Source of the DNA: an uncultured Clostridia bacterium
GTDB taxonomy: Bacteria; Bacillota; Clostridia; Peptostreptococcales; Anaerovoracaceae
DNA: 35,874 nt
NCBI GenBank assembly: GCA_934233735.1
Contig: CAKQGQ010000023.1
Location: 1-35,874, forward strand
Direction: 5' to 3'
In this document: piece by piece, positions 9,190 to 17,729 of the stretch
How positions within the stretch are numbered: the first letter of the stretch is position 1
Layout of the letters: the number at the start of each line of letters is the position of its first letter
Made by a program: the position numbers and the translations under genes
The notes under the pieces: generated by a model
What the model saw: only the letters and a program-made list of their open reading frames with translations
What the model was told of the DNA's origin: nothing
Databases searched by the model: none

Positions 9190-9380
9190 ATATGCAAAAA
9201 TACATACAGGTAACGAGGATAACTAACGGAAAGGGATGAGAAACCCACTGTATCAGCAACCGTGAAGCGCAAGGGGAGACCCAAAGCGACAAGCCGGGAG
9301 ACGAGTTATCACTCGGATGTTCAAATCTCTGGGATAGTAGAAACGACATCACGACGAAACCCGTCAACAAGTGAGAAACA
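9190..9380 (+). promoter_or_regulatory. Cobalamin riboswitch aptamer (compact form)
   Basis: The core GGAAAGGGATGAGAAACCC (9228-9246) corresponds to the GGGAA..GTGCGAAT stem-loop of the B12 element as known from E. coli btuB, and is followed by the equivalent of its junction (CAGCAACCGTGAAG). The 3' box AAGCCGGGAGAC (9291-9302) matches the AAGCCxGAAGAC signature. GAGGATAACT (9215-9224) pairs with AGTTATCACTC (9304-9314), closing the aptamer with one bulged base. A terminator follows at 9383, so cobalamin binding probably lowers transcription of the downstream operon. I recognise this by hand alignment; a covariance search would settle the class. No promoter could be placed with confidence upstream, although AT-rich sequence at 9100-9135 is suitable. 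Confidence 0.8.
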
Positions 9381-9382
9381 GG

Positions 9383-9416
9383 CTGCCCCTTAAGATACCA
9401 AGCGGGCAGTTTTTTT
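9383..9416 (+). terminator. Expression-platform terminator of the first cobalamin riboswitch
   Basis: CTGCCCCTT (9383-9391) pairs with AAG-C-GGGCAG (9400-9409, one bulge), followed by seven T. It lies about 70 bases past the aptamer and 90 bases ahead of the first gene, the arrangement of a transcription-attenuating riboswitch. Confidence 0.8.
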
Positions 9417-9433
9417 ATTCGATAACTTTTCAT

Positions 9434-9481
9434 CCTTTACCGGGCGGTGCCGAAGGCTGACATCGCCCGCCGGGGCAAAGG
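9434..9481 (+). other. Long hairpin in the leader between riboswitch and first gene
   Basis: GGGCGGTG (9442-9449) pairs with CATCGCCC (9461-9468) including one G-U, and the outer CCTTT/AAAGG segments (9434-9438, 9477-9481) can extend it. There is no T-run. It could stabilise the processed mRNA or affect translation of the gene at 9507; its role is unknown. Confidence 0.5.
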
Positions 9482-9506
9482 AAATCCATAGATACGAGGA
9501 AGAATC

Positions 9507-9902
9507 ATGAACCAGAGAGAACTGAAAGAACGCATCAAAAACAATCCGAACCTGACAGGCGGCGAGAAAGCAAGGAAACTGCATGAAGTGAGCGAGCCGT
9601 ATCGAGCACTGAGCGATGAAGAACTGCTGCAGCTTGTGCGGGACTTCGTGGCAGAGAACAACCGTCTGCCGGAGCGCAGCGACCTGATTTACGATACCGT
9701 GCTTAAAGAACGCTTCGGCCCGTGGGGCAGAATGCTCGAAAAGGCAGGCGTGAAAGAAGTCGCCCACTCCTATTTGGAAAGACGGCGAAGAAGACAGGAA
9801 AAACGCGCGCGGCATAAGGAATATCGCAGGCAGATCCGCGAGCAGCAAGCGGCGGAAGCAGCGCAGACAGAAGAAACCGTGCAGGTAACTGCCGCAGAAT
9901 AA
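9507..9902 (+). CDS. Small basic protein with a homing-endonuclease-associated (HNHr) repeat
   Basis: The 131-residue product is the first gene after the cobalamin riboswitch. Residues about 30-80 (LSDEELLQLVRDFVAENNRLP, then FGPWGRMLEKAGV) match the HNHr repeat, a small helical DNA-binding unit usually attached to HNH endonucleases or found alone. No nuclease motif is present. The C-terminal third is strongly basic (LERRRRRQEKRARHKEYRR) and then acidic/Ala-rich. There is no signal peptide, so it is cytoplasmic. The upstream GAGGAAGAATC serves as a weak ribosome binding site. Only about 100 bases without a terminator separate it from the next gene, so it is probably co-transcribed. It may be a regulator of the operon or a remnant of a mobile element. 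Confidence 0.65.
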   Translation: MNQRELKERIKNNPNLTGGEKARKLHEVSEPYRALSDEELLQLVRDFVAENNRLPERSDLIYDTVLKERFGPWGRMLEKAGVKEVAHSYLERRRRRQEKRARHKEYRRQIREQQAAEAAQTEETVQVTAAE

Positions 9903-10006
9903 CGGACCACTACACAAACAAAGTGTTTACATAAATGCATCGCAGCAGCTTTCCTATAGCGGAAAAGCTCAAAGCGAAATATATAAAAAAGGAGAAGAAA
10001 ATACAT

Positions 10007-13000
10007 ATGAACACACAAGTAAGTTATTGCAAAAAGGTGCTTGTCGTGCTGATGGCAGTTATGATGGTATTTACCATGATGCCGAGTATGGCGTGGGCAG
10101 CTGAACAAAATAATGCAGTTGGAGTGGCAGAAGGAGAAAATCAAGGAAAAGCAGAATACGGTTATGTAACCGATATTAGTTTTGGGCTAAATCAAAATGG
10201 CAATACCGAACCACAAAACCCATCTGGATATCAGTTTAATGTTGAAACCACATCTTACGATTTGGCCATGACGGGTCTGTTTAATGGAGCAAATCCTGTG
10301 AAGATCACGGTATATGATAGCTTTGCAACGAAGACGGGTAACGAACAATTATATGCCGCTATTTATCTGGATGATAAAGAGACACCTTTGAAAATCGCAA
10401 ATAGAAAGTTCTATACTCAACTCGCAAATAAGGACAAGGAGTTTGCAGGTGGACAAGTTCAGCTTAAAACGGCTGTAAAAATTGGGGTAAGGCATAAGCT
10501 GACGATTCGAGTGGGACAATTAAATGACGTATCAAATCCAAATAATGGATTTAAAAATTACGATGAGTATGTTTATAATATTTCCCAAAAGCTAAAAATC
10601 AACAGTTTGAACGTAAGCGCAAATGGAGTGGATATGTCGATATCGCCATCTTTTCGAAACGGTGACACCACAAATACGGTATACTCCGTTTTATGTGGAA
10701 ACGAGAAAATTGCTTTAACATGCACAACTGATAACAACTACAGCGCTGCTGAAGTTAAGCTATATGCTGGTGAAACAGAACTGACTTTAAACAGTCAAAA
10801 CGAAATTGCATTAGAACCATTTATGCAAGGTGATTCCGGAATTGCAGTAATTCCGTTACTTATTCGAGAGGAAGATGAAAATGCACAAACAGAAACGAGA
10901 TATACCTTAAATGTTTGCAAAGAAGATGTATCTCCAGTTATTCAGACACAGCCTCAAGATATGGATATTGATAAAGACAATACGGTACCATTGACTGTGG
11001 AAGCAGAAGAACCTAAAACCGGAACCTTAAGTTACCAATGGTATAAAACAGATGCCTCGGGGAGTTTAGGAGGAACTACTAAAATTGAAGGGGCAAACCA
11101 AAAAGAATATCTACCGGACGCAAAGTATGCAGGTACATATTGGTATAAATGCAGAGTTACCAATACAGTCGGAAGTTACACTTGCTTTACGGATACGAAT
11201 ATTGCGAAAGTTGTAGTTTCTATGAATCGCTTAGGAGCACCGGAATTTAAAGGAGCGCCAACGAATTTTGGCAATATGAATTCAATCGGGTACTACAGCA
11301 ATGCAATGCCAATTATCGATATAAGCATGGATAACATTGAAAATGGTGAGAAGACCAAAGAGGGCGCAGCAATTTCAGTTGCCTTATATCGCAATTCAAA
11401 GAATTCCAATGAAGGTGGAGAGATAGTTCAATGCGAAACATTTTATGCACAGCCGACATACACATTTGCGCTTCCATCACAAGAAATATCCGGAGATTGG
11501 TACTACTATGTGGTTGCGACTGCTTCACTGGATGGATATGAAGATGTAAGTGCAGCCAGCCCCACACTGAAACTGAATTATAAAGATCCGAAACAAGTTG
11601 TGAAAGGATTGGATGGAGACGGAACAACTGCAAAGCCGTTCTTAATAAAAGAGCTAAAAGATCTCAATTATGTGAAAGAACTTATTAAAGATGGCTTTAG
11701 CTTCGATGGTCAAACCCTTCAGCTTACAAAAGATTTAGAACTGCCAATTGACTGGGATCCAATTGGTGTGCTGAAAAGTGGAATGCCAAACGAGGGACTT
11801 GGTGCGAATGTTTTGCCGTTTATGGGAATTTTAGATGGTTCAGGCCATACTATAACTGTTGCGAAAGAAGGTAAACCATTATTTAACTATGTACGGAGAG
11901 CAACTATTAAAAATTTGAATATCTACGGAGAACATATTAAAGGATATGGATTAATTGATAAATATTATGTTGACTATGGTGAAAATGGAACCTATATCGA
12001 TAACAAATTAAAACTCAGAACAGTAAATATAGAGAAAACTGTTATAAAAAAAGATAGTAAAATTTTGAAAGCTGGATTTATAGGAGGGTACGCATCCGGA
12101 GTTAATACAGTTAATATAAAAGACTGTATTGTTGAAAAAGGTGTTGTTATCGGAGACGATGGCTCATGGGATGATTTAGGAGATACAAAGTGGAGCTATC
12201 CATATGTAACTGGCTCTCAGGAGGATGGTTTTGTAAATGAGGAGTACTTTACACACAAAGACTGCATCGGATCTTTCGGGGGTGCTTTTAATGGAACCAT
12301 TAATAACAGCATTAGTTATGCAACCGTTTATGGGGGTAGCTTTGTTGGTGGTTTAATCGGCATGAAAGGGCAATCAATGGGGCCTTGTGATGTTACAAAC
12401 AGTGCATTCTGCGGGAAAATTATTGCAAGTGGAAAACGCGTTGGTGGCATTCTGGGAGGCGCTTATATTGCACCGAGTGCGCCGCTTACACCACCGGCAG
12501 TAGTAAAAAACTCATATGCGGCATGTGATATTGAAACGAGTGACAGCCTTATTGGCGGAATTGTCGGCGCAGGACATACATTAGCGGATAACTGCTTCTT
12601 CTATGGTAATTTAAAAGCGGAATCAGGAAAATCACCAATCGGTACGAAAGGTGTGAACAACTTTTATTTAGATACATGCGGCAGTAGTGCAGAAAGTGAC
12701 GAATATGGAATTAAAGCCACTGCAAAGGAATTTGCTGATGGCACCATTTTGGAAAAGCTGTCTAAGACATATCCAAACTGGCAACAGGATGAAAAGTATC
12801 CGATTGTTAATGAGAAGCCGGTGATTTCTGGAATTGTCTTGAAAGGTGGATATAAGACGACATATTATGTTGGAGATTCGCTTTCAACGAACGGGCTTAA
12901 AGTTTATGCACATTGGACGGATGGCAATGAAACAGCTTTAGACTTAGACAAAGATGGCATAACCATTGAAGGATTTAGCAGTAAAAAGGCAGGACATTAT

Positions 13001-14290
13001 ACGCTTACCGTCAAGTATAAAGTTTTCACTACTACTTACGATATTGATGTAAAATATCAAAATCCGAAAGGCATAACTGCTTATATTACGATTTATGGTG
13101 ACTATCTCCATGACAGCGACGAAGACGGAGAAGTCCATACACTGAGTGGAAATAATCTAAAGCAATGGGTAAGAAAGACAGAAGTTCCAATCAATCAAAA
13201 CACCACTGTGCGAGATGTCTTGGAGCAAGTTGCAGCACGAAATAAAATTACACTCACAACACAGCCAAATTCAAAGTATGGATATTATGTGCAAGGTATG
13301 ACATATCAAGGCGATTATCTTGGCGAATTTACAAATGGAAAACTCACAGGATGGATGTATACCGTAAACGGAACGCATCCACAAATGAGCGCAGGCTACT
13401 ATGTGCTTTCAGATGGTGATAATATTGTATGGCATTATACTGATGACTATACGAAAGAAGAAGGTTCTGACAAATGGGGAATTCCGGGTTCTGGAGATGT
13501 TGTCGAAGAAGTCAAGGATGTCACCACTGACACCAAGACCGGCACAACCACCGCTCCGACCGAAGTCAAGGTAACCGAAAAGACAAACGCTGACGGCACT
13601 AAGACGAAGGTTGCCGAAGTCAAGGTTTCCGCTGACAATCAGAAAGAAATTTTGAAACAGGCAACGGCAGGCAAGTCAAACGAAATCATCTTGGTTGTTC
13701 CGAGCAAGGAAGTCGGCGATGCGGCAAAGGCAGATGTAACGCTCGATAAGAGCTTCATCGACTCCATCGTAAAAGACACCGACGCGAAGCTCACAATCAA
13801 GACTCCGTTCGGCGATAAGACTTATACGCAGGAAGAGTTGAAAGCGATGTCCGAAGCTGCAACAGGCTCTACCGTAACCGTTGCAATCGAAAAGGCAGCA
13901 GAGCCGACAGACGATGCCGCAGCAAACATCGCAAAGGCGAAGACCATCGTAAAAAATATGAAGCTCGTTGCACGTTCCAGCAAGACTGCGAAGAAGAACA
14001 TCAAAGCTGTTCTCAAGAGCGATGCGAAGGTTAAGGCTTCCGTTAAGGAACTGAAAGACCTCGGCTTCACCGTGAAGTACCGCTTCTACCGCTCGACGAA
14101 GAAGGCAGCAGCGTATAAGTCCACAGTGACAAAGAAAACTGCTTCCTACACCAACACAAGCGGTAAGAAGGGAACGAAATACTTCTATAAAGTTCAGGTA
14201 AGAGTTTACGACGAAAACGGCAAACTCGTTGCGAAAACGGCACTGAAGCAGTGCAAGTATGCAAGCAGAACTTGGAGTAAAGCGAAATAA
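10007..14290 (+). CDS. Large secreted protein with Ig-like, beta-helix, Big_3 and DUF4430 (transcobalamin-like) domains
   Basis: The start at 10007 is chosen over an in-frame ATG at 9935 because AAAAAGGAGAAG precedes it and the product then begins with a signal peptide ending AWA-AE (1427 residues). In order: an unrecognised N-terminal region; an Ig-like domain (about 308-405, LSYQWYKTD and TYWYKCRVTN); a GLUG-type beta-helix-like region (about 530-900) with repeated GGLIG/GGILGG turns; a Big_3 Ig-like domain (about 938-1018); and a DUF4430 domain (about 1026-1150) with GWMYTVNG (W1116) and GYYVLSDGDNIVWHY. DUF4430 is the fold of the C-terminal beta domain of transcobalamin. A linker and a final FN3-like wall domain (about 1354-1427) follow; no sortase motif. 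Bases before about 13480 are much more AT-rich than the tail. Corrinoid binding is inferred. Confidence 0.8.
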   Translation: MNTQVSYCKKVLVVLMAVMMVFTMMPSMAWAAEQNNAVGVAEGENQGKAEYGYVTDISFGLNQNGNTEPQNPSGYQFNVETTSYDLAMTGLFNGANPVKITVYDSFATKTGNEQLYAAIYLDDKETPLKIANRKFYTQLANKDKEFAGGQVQLKTAVKIGVRHKLTIRVGQLNDVSNPNNGFKNYDEYVYNISQKLKINSLNVSANGVDMSISPSFRNGDTTNTVYSVLCGNEKIALTCTTDNNYSAAEVKLYAGETELTLNSQNEIALEPFMQGDSGIAVIPLLIREEDENAQTETRYTLNVCKEDVSPVIQTQPQDMDIDKDNTVPLTVEAEEPKTGTLSYQWYKTDASGSLGGTTKIEGANQKEYLPDAKYAGTYWYKCRVTNTVGSYTCFTDTNIAKVVVSMNRLGAPEFKGAPTNFGNMNSIGYYSNAMPIIDISMDNIENGEKTKEGAAISVALYRNSKNSNEGGEIVQCETFYAQPTYTFALPSQEISGDWYYYVVATASLDGYEDVSAASPTLKLNYKDPKQVVKGLDGDGTTAKPFLIKELKDLNYVKELIKDGFSFDGQTLQLTKDLELPIDWDPIGVLKSGMPNEGLGANVLPFMGILDGSGHTITVAKEGKPLFNYVRRATIKNLNIYGEHIKGYGLIDKYYVDYGENGTYIDNKLKLRTVNIEKTVIKKDSKILKAGFIGGYASGVNTVNIKDCIVEKGVVIGDDGSWDDLGDTKWSYPYVTGSQEDGFVNEEYFTHKDCIGSFGGAFNGTINNSISYATVYGGSFVGGLIGMKGQSMGPCDVTNSAFCGKIIASGKRVGGILGGAYIAPSAPLTPPAVVKNSYAACDIETSDSLIGGIVGAGHTLADNCFFYGNLKAESGKSPIGTKGVNNFYLDTCGSSAESDEYGIKATAKEFADGTILEKLSKTYPNWQQDEKYPIVNEKPVISGIVLKGGYKTTYYVGDSLSTNGLKVYAHWTDGNETALDLDKDGITIEGFSSKKAGHYTLTVKYKVFTTTYDIDVKYQNPKGITAYITIYGDYLHDSDEDGEVHTLSGNNLKQWVRKTEVPINQNTTVRDVLEQVAARNKITLTTQPNSKYGYYVQGMTYQGDYLGEFTNGKLTGWMYTVNGTHPQMSAGYYVLSDGDNIVWHYTDDYTKEEGSDKWGIPGSGDVVEEVKDVTTDTKTGTTTAPTEVKVTEKTNADGTKTKVAEVKVSADNQKEILKQATAGKSNEIILVVPSKEVGDAAKADVTLDKSFIDSIVKDTDAKLTIKTPFGDKTYTQEELKAMSEAATGSTVTVAIEKAAEPTDDAAANIAKAKTIVKNMKLVARSSKTAKKNIKAVLKSDAKVKASVKELKDLGFTVKYRFYRSTKKAAAYKSTVTKKTASYTNTSGKKGTKYFYKVQVRVYDENGKLVAKTALKQCKYASRTWSKAK

Positions 14291-14467
14291 CGAATCTTCC
14301 GATTTCTATGCGGCTTCGCCGCGAACGCCGTTGGCGCAAGGATGATTCGATATAATTTCCTCGACTACGCTCGGAAATTAGAACTTGTATGTAAAAATGC
14401 GAAGACTCATCGGAAACAGACCGATGGGTTTTCGCGTATCTGAAAACAGATGGAAAAGGGGGCAGCA
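14291..14467 (+). other. Intercistronic region with three hairpins
   Basis: A GCGGC-TTC-GCCGC hairpin lies near 14310-14322. AATTTCC (14354-14360) pairs with GGAAATT (14373-14379). ACTCATCGG (14405-14413) pairs with CCGATGGGT (14421-14429) and is followed by TTTT, a weak terminator. Together they may attenuate transcription or process the mRNA between the two DUF4430 genes, lowering expression of the distal genes. Confidence 0.5.
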
Positions 14468-15340
14468 ATGGAAGAAGAAAAGAAAACGGAAAAGCGTGCA
14501 TCCGGTAAGGAACTCGTGCAGAACCTGCGCCGAAAGCGCCTGCGAAAATATGCACTGACCGCCCTTGTATGCGTGATTGCTGTTTCTACAATCGTAGGAC
14601 TGAGTATCGAAAACAAAGACGCCAAGATTGCCGATGGACAAGGCAATGTCATCATCGGTACCGGCGAAGATGTTTACGAGAAAGCACAGGAAGAAGAAGC
14701 GGACAAGGCGGCAAGTGATGAAACCGATGCAGACGCAAAAGACAAAGACGAAAAGAAAACCGAAAAGGATGCGAAAACCGAAAAACCGAAAACCGCTGCG
14801 GAACTGAAATTTTCCGAAGAAGAAAAGGAAAAACTGACCGCCGAGGACATTAAGGTCGATAACAGCGATGACTTTACCGCATCCAACGGCGGCAATGTGT
14901 CATTAAAACCAAAGAATCCGGAGCCTGTGACGGTCACGCTTGAAATCCGCTGCGATACGCTTTCACGGGATATGGACAGGCTCGAAAATCCGGCAATCAA
15001 GGACTATATTCCCGAAGACGGAACCATCCTTGCGAAGACGACCTATAAAGGAACGACCGATAATACCGTCTTTGATGCGCTTAACACGCTTTGCAGGAAC
15101 AACGACATTCAGCTTGAATTCAGCTACACACCGCTTTATGCCTCCTACTATATTGAGGGCATCAATTATCTGTATGAATTTGACGGCGGCCCGCAAAGCG
15201 GCTGGATGTACAAGGTCAATGAGTGGTTCCCAAACTATGGCTGTTCCTCCTACTACCTGCATGACGGCGATACCATCGTCTGGTGCTATACCTGCGAAGG
15301 TCTGGGAACGGATGTCGGGGCAGACGAATGGATGGGATAA
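14468..15340 (+). CDS. Membrane-anchored DUF4430 (transcobalamin beta-domain-like) protein
   Basis: The start at 14468 is preferred over an in-frame ATG at 14450 because the AAGGGGG ribosome binding site lies between the two. The 290-residue product has a basic N-terminus (LRRKRLRKY), one transmembrane helix (residues 28-47) and no lipobox, so it is a signal-anchored protein facing outward. A highly charged Glu/Lys/Asp linker (about 60-125) follows. The C-terminal half (about 153-285) is a DUF4430 domain: GWMYKVNEWFPNYG (W246) and YYLHDGDTIVWCYT are near-diagnostic. This domain contributes the beta half of the cobalamin pocket in transcobalamin and intrinsic factor. It is followed 30 bases later by the alpha/alpha-barrel gene, the other half of that architecture. 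Ligand is inferred. Confidence 0.8.
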   Translation: MEEEKKTEKRASGKELVQNLRRKRLRKYALTALVCVIAVSTIVGLSIENKDAKIADGQGNVIIGTGEDVYEKAQEEEADKAASDETDADAKDKDEKKTEKDAKTEKPKTAAELKFSEEEKEKLTAEDIKVDNSDDFTASNGGNVSLKPKNPEPVTVTLEIRCDTLSRDMDRLENPAIKDYIPEDGTILAKTTYKGTTDNTVFDALNTLCRNNDIQLEFSYTPLYASYYIEGINYLYEFDGGPQSGWMYKVNEWFPNYGCSSYYLHDGDTIVWCYTCEGLGTDVGADEWMG

Positions 15341-15370
15341 ATAAAAGAACGGAAAGGGGAGATTTTATCG

Positions 15371-16744
15371 ATGAATACACCAAAGAAAAAATGGCTCAGC
15401 CTGCTGCTGATCTTTGCTGTCAGCTTTACGATGGTATTTGGCAGCATGGGCTTTGCACAGGCAGCCTCTTATGATAAGACCAAAGCGGCCTTTGAAACAT
15501 GCGGAAACTATCTGTATAACGAAAACGAAGCACCGAGCTTCGGCTCAATCGGCGGGGAATGGATTATCTACGGACTTGGACACGCAGGCTATGCCATGAG
15601 TGATGCCTATCTTGCCGCCTACCGTAAATCGGTAGAGAGTGCCTTGGAAGAGGGTTACCGCGGTACGAAAGGGATTCTCCATGACAAGAAGTTTACCGAC
15701 TATTCACGCGTGATTGTTGCATTGAGTGCAGTCGGTATGGACGCGACAAATGTAGATGGCTATGACCTGACCGCGCCGCTTGCAGACTTTGTGAATGTGA
15801 AGTGGCAGGGCATGAACGGCCCAATCTGGGCACTGATCGCGCTGGATTCAGGAAACTATGAAGTACCGAAGCGAACCGATTCTTACCCATATGGAACGCT
15901 GACACCGAAAGAAACCGACCGACAAAACTCCCGGCAGAAAATGATCAACTTCATCATTGCCAACCAGTTTGACGACGGGGGCTGGAACCTGCAGCCAAAG
16001 GATAACGGCGGCAGCGGCTATAATGCTGTATCAGATGTAGACATGACTGGGATGGCGATGATTGCGCTGGCACCATATATGAAACAGGCAAAGGTAAAGA
16101 AAGCCATCGACCGTGCGATTACCTACTTATCCAAGCAGCAAAAAGCAGACGGCGGCTTTGGCAGCTGGGGAACGGTCAATTCCGAAAGCTGCGCGCAGGC
16201 GATCTGCGGACTGCTTGCCTGCGGGGTAAACCCGAATACGGATAAACGCTTTATCAAGAACGGAAAGAGCATCATCGACGGACTGATGAGCTTCTATGAT
16301 GAAAAGGTAGGCGGCTTCCGCCATGTCAACACGGCAAGCGGCGGCTACGAGCCGGTAGTCAACCAGATGGCAACCGAGCAGGCCTATTATGCGCTGGCAT
16401 TCTTCTACAAGGATGTCCCTGCCAAGACGACATTGAGCAAGACCGCTAAGAGTGGAAGCGGCAAGCTGAAAGTGAGCTGGAAGAAAGCCGCAATCAACAC
16501 CGACTATGTGACAAAGCAGAGCGGCAAGACAGCTGCAGCCAGCGGCTATCAGATTGTCTGCGCGACTGATAAGAAGTTTACCAAGAATGTGGTCAAAACC
16601 ACCGCCAGCGGCAAGAGCCTTACGAAGACCGTAACCGGTCTCAAAAAAGGCAAGACCTATTATGTCAAACTCCGCGCTTACAAGACCGTAAACGGAAAGA
16701 AAATCTACGGACAGTACAGCAGCGTAAGGACGCAGAAGGTATAA
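15371..16744 (+). CDS. Secreted alpha/alpha-barrel (prenyltransferase/transcobalamin-like) protein with FN3 tail
   Basis: AAAGGGGAG precedes the start. The 457-residue product has a signal peptide ending AQA (residue 31). Residues about 33-345 are helical repeats with QFDDGGWNLQ (199-208) and QKADGGFGSWG motifs, characteristic of the terpene-cyclase/prenyltransferase alpha/alpha-barrel superfamily, which also includes the N-terminal cobalamin-binding barrel of transcobalamin and intrinsic factor. It is exported, and I see no DxDD cyclase motif, so a binding rather than enzymatic role is more likely. An FN3 domain (about 350-457) ends the protein, perhaps for wall retention. It is the last gene before the terminator at 16941-17002. 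With the two DUF4430 proteins upstream it forms the split transcobalamin-like set. A polysaccharide or other ligand cannot be excluded. Confidence 0.78.
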   Translation: MNTPKKKWLSLLLIFAVSFTMVFGSMGFAQAASYDKTKAAFETCGNYLYNENEAPSFGSIGGEWIIYGLGHAGYAMSDAYLAAYRKSVESALEEGYRGTKGILHDKKFTDYSRVIVALSAVGMDATNVDGYDLTAPLADFVNVKWQGMNGPIWALIALDSGNYEVPKRTDSYPYGTLTPKETDRQNSRQKMINFIIANQFDDGGWNLQPKDNGGSGYNAVSDVDMTGMAMIALAPYMKQAKVKKAIDRAITYLSKQQKADGGFGSWGTVNSESCAQAICGLLACGVNPNTDKRFIKNGKSIIDGLMSFYDEKVGGFRHVNTASGGYEPVVNQMATEQAYYALAFFYKDVPAKTTLSKTAKSGSGKLKVSWKKAAINTDYVTKQSGKTAAASGYQIVCATDKKFTKNVVKTTASGKSLTKTVTGLKKGKTYYVKLRAYKTVNGKKIYGQYSSVRTQKV

Positions 16745-17093
16745 GGCGGACAAGCATTTTGTATAAAGCAGCGGTAGTTACGCCGCAGACGGGGAAGAAA
16801 TCCGAGAAAGACTTTCTCCCCAAAAGTGTGTGAGGAAAAAGCGATGAAAGAAAAGAAAGTTTTGCAAGTGATGCGACGCTCGCGCTTTTTGGCGTGAAGA
16901 AATGACAACTGAATAAGCTGACATTCGCAGAATCATAAAGAAGGCCAAGCAGAACCGGAAAGCGCAAAAAATGTGTTTTCAGGTTTCGTTTGGTCTTTTT
17001 TCTGTTTTCCCTTGCAGTGCAGGCTGCGCCCGCGCGCCTCCTTTCATTCTAAAGCAGCTTTGTTTTGTGTTTTAGGACGGAAAGGAGAACGCT
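16745..17093 (+). other. Intergenic region between barrel protein and sigma factor genes
   Basis: This 349-base stretch holds a terminator (16941-17002), a GC-rich segment near 17020-17040 and the AAAGGAG site of the next gene. A 17-codon frame from 16844 has a passable ribosome binding site but nothing else to support it. No promoter could be placed with confidence. Confidence 0.5.
16941..17002 (+). terminator. Terminator of the cobalamin-riboswitch operon
   Basis: AAGGCCAA (16941-16948) pairs with TTGGTCTT (16990-16997, one G-U), and AACC (16953-16956) pairs with GGTT (16982-16985) inside it. A T-run continues to 17002. Confidence 0.65.
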
Positions 17094-17612
17094 ATGACTT
17101 ACATACCGAAAAGGGTGTTTCTGCTGGACTGCGGAAAGTACACTGAGCTCAGCTATGAGGAATTTTGCGAAAAGAAAGAAGAAACCGAGGGATTTGATGC
17201 GAAAAATCGCAGATACATTCTGATTCAGGGAATGCTTTTGGAAGTGGACGAGCCTGCATACCGGGAGCATTACCGTATCTGCCGCAGGATGCGCTACCTG
17301 ATGGAAATGGAACAAAAGGTGCAGATCCTATCTTTTGAGGACTGCATCGAAGCAGGACTTGAGGGCAGTATATTGCCTACGGAAACTGAGAAGACACCGG
17401 ATGCCATTGCAGAAGGAAAGGACATGATCCAGAGACTGCGCTGCGCCATCGACCGCCTGACAAACGAAGAACGCGCCCTCATCCTCGCACACTTCTTCTT
17501 TCATGCGACGCAGGAGGAACTGGCACGGCGGCATGGCATCACGCAGGCCGCCGTCAGCCAGCGTCTGCAGCGGATTTTGCGGAAGCTGCGCGAGGAACTG
17601 GAGAGGGCATGA
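17094..17612 (+). CDS. Sigma-70 family factor / region-4 helix-turn-helix protein
   Basis: The 172-residue product follows a strong GGAAAGGAG site. The C-terminal part (about 115-170) is a sigma region 4 helix-turn-helix: LTNEERALILAHFF, then TQEELARRHGITQAAVSQRLQRIL, with the recognition helix at ITQAAVSQRLQR. The N-terminal half has a short YLMEMEQK helix but no convincing region 2, so it may be a sigma-like activator, not a full sigma factor. Proteins of this size and type are common on integrative elements of Firmicutes. It lies after the terminator of the riboswitch operon and just upstream of the second cobalamin riboswitch, so it could control the neighbouring surface genes or the element itself; no target is shown. 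Confidence 0.75.
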   Translation: MTYIPKRVFLLDCGKYTELSYEEFCEKKEETEGFDAKNRRYILIQGMLLEVDEPAYREHYRICRRMRYLMEMEQKVQILSFEDCIEAGLEGSILPTETEKTPDAIAEGKDMIQRLRCAIDRLTNEERALILAHFFFHATQEELARRHGITQAAVSQRLQRILRKLREELERA

Positions 17613-17636
17613 ACGCGAAAAATAGAGGTGTGGGGC

Positions 17637-17665
17637 TTGTGAACAGTACGCCTTTATGGTAAAAT
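17637..17665 (+). promoter_or_regulatory. Promoter of the second cobalamin riboswitch
   Basis: TTGTGA (17637-17642) and TAAAAT (17660-17665) are separated by 17 bases. Transcription would begin near 17672, about 60 bases ahead of the aptamer. Confidence 0.65.
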
Positions 17666-17729
17666 ATTTCTTGGAAAAAGAGAATACAGAAGATGATTTA
17701 TGTTCTTTCTCCTCAGCGCTTTGCGAAGG

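Noticed and set aside
16844..16897. 17-codon peptide upstream of the terminator at 16941
   Set aside because: The ribosome binding site is mediocre and nothing else supports translation.
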